Shown in pieces: positions 57,941 to 64,000 of a stretch of 64,000 bases of DNA. The position numbers were made by a program, and so were the translations under genes. Source of the DNA: Tepidibacter formicigenes DSM 15518 (GTDB taxonomy: Bacteria; Bacillota; Clostridia; Peptostreptococcales; Peptostreptococcaceae); assembly GCF_900142235.1 (NCBI RefSeq), contig NZ_FRAE01000004.1, positions 40,599 through 104,598 of the forward strand, read 5' to 3'. Every line of letters starts with the position of its first letter. Position 1 is the stretch's first letter. The notes beneath the pieces were generated by a model. The model was not told the DNA's origin and did not search any database. It saw only the letters and a program-made list of their open reading frames with translations.

Positions 57941-58654
57941 ATGAAACCCATTATTGGGATAACAACATTTTGGGAAAATAAACCTAGAAAACTATATGAC
58001 TCAGTGAGTCATAATTATATAAAGTCTGTTTATTTAGCTGGAGGAATTCCTATTTTAATTCCATTAGTTGAAGATGAAAATACAGTAAATAGTTATTTAA
58101 ATTTAGTAGATGGTTTGATACTTACTGGTGGAGAAGATGTATGGCCCTTATTATATGGAGAAAATCCTAATGATAAGATTCAATTGATATGCGAGGAGAG
58201 AGATAAATTTGAGATAAAGCTCTTTTTAAAAGCTCTTAAATTAAACATGCCAGTATTAGGAATTTGTAGAGGGCTACAAGTAATGAATGTTGCACTAGAA
58301 GGTACATTATATCAAGATATAAATTCACAAATAGAAAATTCTTTGGGACATTATCCCAAGGATACACCAGTGAACAGCCTTTACCACGAGGTACAAATAG
58401 ACAAGGAAAGTAAGATTTTTGATATATTTAATGAAGAAAAAATAAGAGTAAATTCTTTTCATCATCAGTCTATTAAAAAGCTTGGAAATAGTTTAAAGGA
58501 AGCTGCTTGGTCAGTAGATGGAGTTATTGAAGCAGTAGAACATATAAACAAAGATTTTGCAGTAGGTGTTCAATGGCACCCAGAAGATTTGACGATTAAG
58601 TATCCAGCTTTTTTAAAGTTATTTAAGGCTTTAGTTAAAGAATGTAAAAGTTAA
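57941..58654 (+). CDS. Class-I glutamine amidotransferase, gamma-Glu-GABA hydrolase type (PuuD-like)
   Basis: The 237-residue peptidase C26 family protein has PIIGITTFWENK, the LTGGEDVWPLLYGE motif, the nucleophile in VLGICRGLQVMNVALEG (Cys) and the His-Glu of FAVGVQWHPED. These residues form the catalytic triad. Relatives hydrolyse gamma-glutamyl-GABA or similar gamma-glutamyl compounds. The AAAGGAG site at 57927-57933 sets the ATG at 57941, not the open frame from 57893. It is monocistronic. Confidence 0.88.
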   Translation: MKPIIGITTFWENKPRKLYDSVSHNYIKSVYLAGGIPILIPLVEDENTVNSYLNLVDGLILTGGEDVWPLLYGENPNDKIQLICEERDKFEIKLFLKALKLNMPVLGICRGLQVMNVALEGTLYQDINSQIENSLGHYPKDTPVNSLYHEVQIDKESKIFDIFNEEKIRVNSFHHQSIKKLGNSLKEAAWSVDGVIEAVEHINKDFAVGVQWHPEDLTIKYPAFLKLFKALVKECKS

Positions 58655-58685
58655 GCTTATATTATGTTATAGGAGATTAGAATTT

Positions 58686-58722
58686 AAAACTCCCATCAAC
58701 GGTGCTAATTGATGGGAGTTTT
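58686..58722 (+). terminator. Terminator after the amidotransferase gene
   Basis: A perfect 14-bp stem (AAAACTCCCATCAA with TTGATGGGAGTTTT) surrounds a 9-base loop. Confidence 0.88.
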
Positions 58723-58924
58723 AATAATTATATGAAATTGTAAGGGAAGGGAGAAGAACTCCCTTAGGAATTAAATTTTGGATGAACTATATTAAATTGT
58801 CTTATCAAAATTATTGGCAATTTTTATATAGAATATACACTAAAATATATAAAAATATTGTTATTTTATGAATCAATTGATTGTGATATAAAAAATTGAA
58901 TAAATTATAAGAAGGATGATTAAT

Positions 58925-59002
58925 ATGAAGAGAATTGATGAAAGAGATATAATGTTTGTTAGAATGAAGCTTCAAAAGAGTATGAAGAAAAATATGGCAT
59001 AA
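58925..59002 (+). pseudogene. Truncated remnant of a clostridial 'MKRIDERDIMF' protein
   Basis: An ATG with a good AGAAGGATG-type site starts a 25-residue ORF reading MKRIDERDIMFVRMKLQKS. The following +1-type frame reads EASKEYEEKYGIKS. Joined, these resemble the N terminus of a family of clostridial Fe-S reductase-like proteins that begin with MKRIDERDIMFSRM. The rest is missing. I judge this a frameshifted, truncated gene; the family assignment is from memory. Confidence 0.4.
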
Positions 59003-59004
59003 AA

Positions 59005-59619
59005 TCATAATAATTTAGAAAAAAATCCTTTCTTTTTATCTTTTTCTTTTGTTACAGCTATATAATCAATTATATTTTGATTTTGGAATTGTATTTGTTC
59101 TTTAATTTTAATAAATTGATTTTCAAACTGTTTTTCAAACTTATCTTCAAGTTTTTTGATTTTATAGTCTAGTTGTTGCTTTAGTGCTATTTCAAAATCT
59201 TGCCTTAGCTGTTCTTCTCTTTGGATAATAATAGTTTTAAAAGTTTCAGCCATGGCATTTGCAGCTTCTTTCAATTCTTTAGTATGCTCATTTATAAGGG
59301 TTTCTACCTGTTTTAATATTATATCATTTAAATTTTTTTCAGTAATTCTATAATTTTTTTCAACATCTATATTTTTATCTTTTTCTTCTTGTACTTTTAA
59401 TGTCTTACTTAATACTTTATTTATTATATTAGTATTAGCACCTTCATCTTTAAGCTCTTTTATATTTTTAAGTATTTCTATATGTTCATTTGCATAATAC
59501 CTGTGACCGACAAGGTCTCTAGGTATTTTAAGAAAATCAAAATCCTTTTCCCATCTTTTAAGAGTAGTTTCTTTAATATCCAAAATTTCTGATACTTGTG
59601 TTATATTATATATGTCCAT
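59005..59619 (-). CDS. MerR-type DNA-binding protein with coiled coil and amphipathic tail
   Basis: The N-terminal MerR helix-turn-helix is clear (YNITQVSEILDIKETTLKRWEKDFDFLKIPRDLVGHRYYANEHIEILKNI). A long coiled coil follows (about residues 85-190), and the protein ends in a basic-hydrophobic KKKGFFSKLL. It has no visible effector-binding domain. This layout resembles RacA, the chromosome-anchoring protein of sporulating Bacillus, but I cannot confirm homology. The AAGGAGG site on the minus strand sets the ATG at 59619. It is divergent from the gene at 59824. Confidence 0.75.
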   Translation of the reverse strand: MDIYNITQVSEILDIKETTLKRWEKDFDFLKIPRDLVGHRYYANEHIEILKNIKELKDEGANTNIINKVLSKTLKVQEEKDKNIDVEKNYRITEKNLNDIILKQVETLINEHTKELKEAANAMAETFKTIIIQREEQLRQDFEIALKQQLDYKIKKLEDKFEKQFENQFIKIKEQIQFQNQNIIDYIAVTKEKDKKKGFFSKLL

Positions 59620-59823
59620 TTTAAGCCTCCTTAGTTGAATATATAGCATTATTGTAATGGTGTTAAATATTTAATTAAATATAATGTATATAAATTCTAT
59701 AAGAATAAATATAATCCTTTTTTAATTTTTAGATGTTCTAATGAAGGAATTGGTATATCGTCTCTATAATATATTATAAATGAGATTATAGAATATAACT
59801 AAAGACTGAAAGGGGGAATACAT

Positions 59824-60282
59824 TTGATTTCTATAGAAGAATATAAAGAATTTTTTGGAAATATAACTCCAGAAAAAAATGATTATGAAAATAAATTTAA
59901 TAGAGAGCAGGCTTTAATAAATTTTGATAAAAACTTATTATTTTTTATAAAGGTTTGTAAAAAAATCTCATATTATCCTGATGATTTAGAAGTTATACTT
60001 AAGTACTACCCTAAAGAAAATAATAAGCATTTTTGGAACTTTCTTAAAATTATCGTATTAGATAATAGAATTTCTCAAGATCCAGATATATTTAAGGGAT
60101 TGTTATTAATATTAGAAAACCTTATGGAGGTGGCTAATAAAGAACAGGTGCTAGGGTTGTTAAGAACAATTTCACAAAAACAAAACATTAAGAAACTTTG
60201 TGATAAAAATACAAAATTATTTTTAGAATTTTTTATAAAAATATTTGACAAACTTTTGCATTCAACAGAAGTTTGTGTGTAG
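59824..60282 (+). CDS. Hypothetical protein, 152 residues, unknown family
   Basis: I do not recognise it. It starts with TTG 59824 after a GGGGGAA site. The sequence is rich in charged and aromatic residues with helical periodicity (for example LLFFIKVCKKISYYPDDLEVILKYYPKENNKHFWNFLKIIVLD) and no signal peptide or membrane segment. It resembles all-helical repeat folds only in a general way. It is followed by the aldo/keto reductase gene after 38 bases, so they may be cotranscribed. Confidence 0.7.
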   Translation: MISIEEYKEFFGNITPEKNDYENKFNREQALINFDKNLLFFIKVCKKISYYPDDLEVILKYYPKENNKHFWNFLKIIVLDNRISQDPDIFKGLLLILENLMEVANKEQVLGLLRTISQKQNIKKLCDKNTKLFLEFFIKIFDKLLHSTEVCV

Positions 60283-60320
60283 CTACTTAATTTAAAATGT
60301 ATAATAAAGGAGAGATAAAA

Positions 60321-61460
60321 TTGTTATACAGAAAATTTGGTAAAACTAATGAAGAAGTATCTATATTAGGGTTTGGTTGTATGAGATTTCCTGTAATTGA
60401 TGGAAAGGATAATCAAATTAATGAAGAAGAGGCGATTAAGCAAATAAGATACTCAATTGATAATGGTATTAATTATATTGATACTGCATATCCATATCAT
60501 GGAGGAATGAGTGAAATAGTTACAGGAAAAGCTTTAAAGGATGGCTATAGAGAGAAAGTTTATTTGGCAACAAAACTTCCATCTTGGCTTATAAATAGTA
60601 GAGAAGATATGGATAAATATTTAAATGAACAGCTTGAAAAGCTTCAGGTAGATTATATAGATTTTTATTTAGTACATGCATTAAACAAAAACTTTTGGGA
60701 AAATTTAAAAAAACATAAAATTTTTGATTTCTTAAATTCAGCAATAGAAGATGGAAGAATAAAGTATGCAGGATTTTCTTTTCATGATGAACTTCCATTA
60801 TTTAAGGAAATTGTAGATTCTTATGATTGGAGCTTTTGTCAAATTCAATATAATTTCATGGATGAAAACTATCAAGCAGGTAAAGAAGGCTTAAAATACG
60901 CAGCAGATAAAGGACTTGGAATTGTAATAATGGAGCCTTTAAGAGGGGGAAGCTTAGCAAAAAAAGTTCCAGAGGATATTCAAGCTGTATGGGATAAATC
61001 TAATATAAAAAGAAGTCCAGCACAGTGGGGATTCAGATTTTTATGGAATCATACAGAAATAACTACAGTATTAAGTGGTATGAATGATATGGAACATATT
61101 AAAGAAAACATAGAAAGTGCTAAAGGTGCATATCCAAATTCGTTAACTGATAAGGAAATAAGTTTAATAGAAGAAGTAAAAAATATATATCAAAAGAGAA
61201 TGGTAGTTAACTGTACAAATTGTAGATATTGCATGCCATGTCCAGCTGAAGTAGATATTCCACAGAATTTCATGCAATTAAATAATGCATCAATGTACAA
61301 TGATATACCTAGTGCAAAATTTCATTATAATAACTTTGTAAAAGGTAAAAATAAAGGAGCATCAAACTGTATAGAGTGCGGCAAATGTGAAGAGGCTTGC
61401 CCTCAAAATATTGAAATAAGAAAAATGCTTAAAGAAGTTGTAAAGATATTTGAAAAATAA
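60321..61460 (+). CDS. Aldo/keto reductase with C-terminal 4Fe-4S ferredoxin domain
   Basis: The AKR barrel (about residues 1-280) has RKFGKTNEEVSILGFGCMRFP, the active-site Asp-Tyr region NYIDTAYPYHGGMSE, Lys in ATKLPSW, and His in DFYLVHALNK. The C-terminal part has two cluster motifs, CTNCRYCMPCP and CIECGKCEEACP, for 4Fe-4S binding. This fused type is common in anaerobes and may use ferredoxin-like electron transfer with NAD(P)H; the substrate is unknown. The AAAGGAGAG site points to TTG 60321. Confidence 0.9.
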   Translation: MLYRKFGKTNEEVSILGFGCMRFPVIDGKDNQINEEEAIKQIRYSIDNGINYIDTAYPYHGGMSEIVTGKALKDGYREKVYLATKLPSWLINSREDMDKYLNEQLEKLQVDYIDFYLVHALNKNFWENLKKHKIFDFLNSAIEDGRIKYAGFSFHDELPLFKEIVDSYDWSFCQIQYNFMDENYQAGKEGLKYAADKGLGIVIMEPLRGGSLAKKVPEDIQAVWDKSNIKRSPAQWGFRFLWNHTEITTVLSGMNDMEHIKENIESAKGAYPNSLTDKEISLIEEVKNIYQKRMVVNCTNCRYCMPCPAEVDIPQNFMQLNNASMYNDIPSAKFHYNNFVKGKNKGASNCIECGKCEEACPQNIEIRKMLKEVVKIFEK

Positions 61461-61476
61461 TTTAAAGATAAAAATT

Positions 61477-61510
61477 AAAATAGCCAAAACCTTAGAGTTT
61501 TGGCTATTTT
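61477..61510. terminator. Bidirectional terminator between the reductase and the helicase gene
   Basis: A perfect 14-bp stem (AAAATAGCCAAAAC with GTTTTGGCTATTTT, loop CTTAGA) lies between the convergent genes. A/T runs on both sides fit use in both directions. Confidence 0.9.
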
Positions 61511-61515
61511 GATTC

Positions 61516-62676
61516 TTATCTTCTTTTTTTTTGAATAATCTTTTCAACAGGAACAATTTTTTTGTTGATAATTGTAATTGGTTTTACAGATATATTCAGA
61601 TATTTCATCATTTTATACATAATAAACTTTTCTCTATCTCTTATAATATTAATTGTAACCCCTTTTTTATTCATTCTTCCAGTACGACCTGCACGATGTA
61701 AATAATCAGTTTTGTTTAAAGGTAGATCCATATTGAAAATATGGGTAACATCTTGAAAATCCATACCTCTTGTAAATAAATCTGTTGTTACTAAAATTTT
61801 TAATTTCCCCTTCTTAAAAGAAGCAAGCAAATGCTGGCGATCTTGATTTTTACTTCTTGTTTGAATTCCTCCAACAGAAAATCCTAATTTATGTAAGCTT
61901 TTTACAAATCTATCTACATTCTCATTTTTATTGATAAATACTAATGATTTTTTAGGCTTTATAGTTTTTAAAAGTTCTACCAATGTATCTGTTTTTTTAG
62001 GTGATTTACTAATAATATATTGATGTTCAATTCCTGATGGAATAGGCTTTGTATTATCTAGATTTACAAAAGTAGGAGCCTTCATAAGTTTGTTTAAAAT
62101 TTTCTCAGCTTCTTTTGAAATCGTTGCAGAAAAACTTAACAATTGTCTTTCTTTAAGTGTAGTTTTTATAATAGCCTGTACTTTTTCTCCAAGTCCCTGA
62201 TCAAGAATTTGATCTACCTCATCTAAAGCAACTATTTTTATCTTATGCATTTTAATTTTTTTTAGTCCAATAATATGCAATAACCTTCCAGGAGTAGCAA
62301 TGACTAAATGAGGCTTTTGCTTTAGTTTATCTAATTGCTTATTTAAATCCATACCTTCAACAATTGCCTGAATTCGAATATCTGTATTTAACAAAATTCC
62401 TTCTGCTTCACGCTGAATTTGAAGTCCTAGTTCTCTACTAGGGGCTAATACAAGCATTTGTAAGTCTCTTTTTTTAGGATCAATTTTTTCAATCATAGGA
62501 AGTAAGTAGGCTAGAGTCTTTCCTGTACCAGTTCTTGCCTTTCCTATCACATCTTTTCCATCTAAAATCAAAGGGATAGTTTTATCTTGAACTTCTGAAG
62601 GTTTTGTAATATTTGCATTTGCAAGATTGTTTATTATAAATTCTTTCAGATTATAATCTTTAAATGTTATTCCCAC
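61516..62676 (-). CDS. DEAD-box-family RNA helicase (DEVD variant)
   Basis: The 386-residue protein has both RecA-like domains and little else. Visible are the Q-motif region (TKPSEVQDKTIPLILDG), motif I ARTGTGKT (about 47-54), APSRELGLQ, TPGRLL, motif II ALDEVDQIL (DEVD, not DEAD), motif III SAT, and motif VI HRAGRTGR. It probably remodels RNA or ribosomal complexes, perhaps in the cold. The start is GTG 62676 behind AAAGGAGAA on the minus strand. The short basic C terminus ends in QKKRR. Confidence 0.92.
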   Translation of the reverse strand: MGITFKDYNLKEFIINNLANANITKPSEVQDKTIPLILDGKDVIGKARTGTGKTLAYLLPMIEKIDPKKRDLQMLVLAPSRELGLQIQREAEGILLNTDIRIQAIVEGMDLNKQLDKLKQKPHLVIATPGRLLHIIGLKKIKMHKIKIVALDEVDQILDQGLGEKVQAIIKTTLKERQLLSFSATISKEAEKILNKLMKAPTFVNLDNTKPIPSGIEHQYIISKSPKKTDTLVELLKTIKPKKSLVFINKNENVDRFVKSLHKLGFSVGGIQTRSKNQDRQHLLASFKKGKLKILVTTDLFTRGMDFQDVTHIFNMDLPLNKTDYLHRAGRTGRMNKKGVTINIIRDREKFIMYKMMKYLNISVKPITIINKKIVPVEKIIQKKRR

Positions 62677-62893
62677 AGTTAATTCTCCTTTTCTATTTTA
62701 TAATTTATTTTACCCTAAAAACTTTATAACATATCTTAAATCTTTTCAAGTATTCTTTTGATTTAATACTATAATAAGATACTAGAGTAAAACTAGAAAT
62801 GAATAAGGCAATAAAATACGGAGCAGCTTTTTGCTTTTTTCGACAAATATGGTATTATGTATATTGCTATAAAAATAAGATGAGGTAGAAATA

Positions 62894-63196
62894 ATGACTA
62901 AAAAAAGCAGAACTAAAAACAGTAGAAGAAATAGTAAAAAGCAATATTATTTTCAAAAAATAATATCTAAGCTTTCAGTAACCTTATATCTAAGTATATA
63001 TTCTATTTATTATTTTGATGTAAATATATTAAAAAGATACTTGAATTTAAGTGATGAAATCTTAAGGGCTTTGAGTGTATTAATAGCATATATATTAAGT
63101 GGATATATAATTAATAAAGATGTAAAGAATTATAAAATCATAAAGCTAACATATATAATTAATTTTATAGTCTTTATAATTGTATTATTAATATAA
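62894..63196 (+). CDS. Small membrane protein of unknown function
   Basis: This 100-residue protein has a very basic N-terminal stretch (TKKSRTKNSRRNSKKQ) and then three hydrophobic segments (about 30-45, 54-72, 82-99). I do not recognise a family. It is divergent from the helicase gene and has a terminator after it. A promoter-like TTCGACA...TATAAAAAT pattern lies upstream. Confidence 0.65.
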   Translation: MTKKSRTKNSRRNSKKQYYFQKIISKLSVTLYLSIYSIYYFDVNILKRYLNLSDEILRALSVLIAYILSGYIINKDVKNYKIIKLTYIINFIVFIIVLLI

Positions 63197-63223
63197 ATAG
63201 TTTAAAAATTTGAAACTATTTAT
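63193..63223 (+). terminator. Terminator after the small membrane protein gene
   Basis: ATAAATAGTTT pairs with AAACTATTTAT (11 bp); the stop codon lies in the left arm. Confidence 0.6.
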
Positions 63224-63253
63224 ATTATACAGGATTTAGATAAAAAATTGAGT

Positions 63254-63369
63254 AAACGATAAGTTATTTAAAGAAAATATTATAAGCAGTCCAGATTATT
63301 GGATTAATAATAAAGAGTATAAAGCTGAATATGTTAGAGTGCTTATAAAAAAATTGCAGATAAATTAGG
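63254..63369 (+). pseudogene. Possible decayed coding fragment
   Basis: One frame after a stop reads VNDKLFKENIISSPDYWINNKEYKAEYVRVLIKKLQIN and ends at TAG near 63369. It has no start codon or ribosome site. The composition looks like protein-coding sequence, so I take it as the tail of a lost gene, at low confidence. Confidence 0.3.
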
Positions 63370-63378
63370 GTAGTTCAT

Positions 63379-63543
63379 TTACCCTAATTTATTATAAAAC
63401 TTTATAATAAAAGTAATAAAGTAGCTTTCTACTCCAACTACTATATTTCCAAAACTATCTCGTATAATATTAATGTCTATTTCTCCAACTATAGCATTAT
63501 ATGAATCTATAATAACATTACCATCTATACTTCCTACTTTCAT
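63379..63543 (-). CDS. Small 54-residue protein with beta-flower-like repeats
   Basis: The ORF reads GSIDGNVIIDSYNAIVGEIDINIIRDSFGNIVVGVES. Two short repeats of the type G-x-IIDSYNxIVGEI / IIRDSFGNIVVGV resemble the repeats of beta-flower domain proteins. The C-terminal part is hydrophobic and may be a frame-shifted or decayed end. It starts 2 bases after the stop of the next upstream ORF (63546-63710), so the two are probably cotranscribed. The function is unknown. Confidence 0.5.
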   Translation of the reverse strand: MKVGSIDGNVIIDSYNAIVGEIDINIIRDSFGNIVVGVESYFITFIIKFYNKLG

Positions 63544-63545
63544 AG

Positions 63546-63710
63546 TTATTTACTCTCACCTTTTTTTTCAAATGGTTTAGTGGAGCCAATTGTATGGCGC
63601 TTTAAGTCATTTGGAAAAGTTACTTCATTACCTATTTCTAAATCCATTTGATGAAAATTCTTTATTCCTTGAGAATCAAGTATTTTGCGAGTTTTTTTAT
63701 TCTTAATCAT
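63546..63710 (-). CDS. Small 54-residue basic protein, unknown
   Basis: The ORF reads IKNKKTRKILDSQGIKNFHQ and then an acidic-then-basic tail ending KPFEKKGESK. It has a good GGGAGGA site on the minus strand (about 63717-63723). I recognise no family. It could be a small regulatory or spore-related protein. With the following ORF it forms a two-gene unit downstream of the candidate RNA at 63841-64000. Confidence 0.5.
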   Translation of the reverse strand: MIKNKKTRKILDSQGIKNFHQMDLEIGNEVTFPNDLKRHTIGSTKPFEKKGESK

Positions 63711-63840
63711 AAATATATCCTCCCTCTATATACTTTTATTTTCTCTTAAATACTCTCTATTTCTTACAATTTCATAAATTGATAGATATATTTTTTGGAT
63801 ATAACTTCAACATATTCAATTTTATGGATATAGAAATGTA

Positions 63841-64000
63841 TAACCCCAGAAAATCAGTGTTTTTACCAAAATATTACTGGAATTAATCCACTAATTTCAT
63901 GGCGACGTACCCTCCCATGTCTCACAGGATCAATGTCCCTAAATTCCTTCGTTCAGTCTATCCATGATGTGGTATCAGCTATGCTCCTTTGCGGGGTCAA
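63841..64000 (-). ncRNA. Candidate structured noncoding RNA (partial, window edge)
   Basis: On the minus strand the last 110 bases are GC-rich and stop-rich, unlike any gene nearby. ACCCC at about 63994-63998 can pair with GGGGT at about 63843-63847, closing a domain. CATGG (63898-63902) with CCATG (63915-63919) makes an inner hairpin, and GGATTAATTCC makes another. This looks like a large conserved RNA, possibly the raiA motif type known in Clostridia, but I have only the fold and position, not a family match. Confidence 0.45.

Overview
The window is a chromosomal segment of a low-GC, endospore-forming, flagellated member of the Clostridia. The evidence is strongly AT-rich codon use, GGAGG-type ribosome binding sites with TTG and GTG starts, PolC-type replicase, SigD, Spo0E, YmxH and SpoIIIE-type proteins, and a gene order very close to the flhA-sigD-swrB-rpsB ... 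pnp-ylxY-pepR-ymxH-dapG-tepA-ftsK order known from Bacillus subtilis. No rRNA or tRNA gene was found.

Layout. 1-12.36 kb: the distal part of a large flagellar/chemotaxis operon (flhA 3' part, flhF, flhG, a PilZ protein, cheB, cheA, cheW, cheC, cheD, a small membrane protein, fliA/sigD, a FapA-type DUF342 protein and a SwrB-like protein). 12.4-20.7 kb: rpsB (with a structured leader), tsf, pyrH, frr, uppS, cdsA, dxr, rseP and ispG, i.e. translation, isoprenoid and membrane-lipid genes. 20.7-35.0 kb: polC, the rimP-nusA-rnpM-L7Ae-infB-rbfA-nrnA-truB-ribF operon, rpsO (with an S15-type leader) and pnp. 35.1-47.8 kb: polysaccharide deacetylase, pepR, ymxH, aspartokinase, tepA, ftsK/spoIIIE, the selenium enzyme mnmH, rimO, pgsA, recA (with an SOS box) and rny.

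48.2-64 kb is more accessory: a tandem glycine riboswitch controlling a Na+/amino-acid symporter, a secreted phosphodiester glycosidase, a Spo0E-type phosphatase, a MarR-MATE efflux pair with two palindromic operators, a Nudix hydrolase, a copper operon (CsoR, CopA, CopZ), a class-I glutamine amidotransferase, a MerR-coiled-coil protein, an aldo/keto reductase with a ferredoxin tail, a DEAD-box helicase variant, several small unknown ORFs and gene remnants, and at the right edge a GC-rich stretch on the minus strand that looks like a structured noncoding RNA.

The most striking observation is in copA. The first heavy-metal-binding motif, normally GMTCxxC, has an in-frame TGA exactly at the first cysteine codon (54906-54908), followed at a suitable distance by a possible SECIS hairpin. 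The gene is otherwise intact, its upstream start is the one with a ribosome binding site, and the window also holds the selenophosphate-dependent mnmH. Selenocysteine insertion is therefore a serious alternative to a nonsense mutation. Other items worth attention are a perfect 20-bp inverted repeat inside the nrnA coding sequence, a recent in-frame duplication of the P2 domain in CheA, and the unassigned RNA plus two 54-aa ORFs at the right end.
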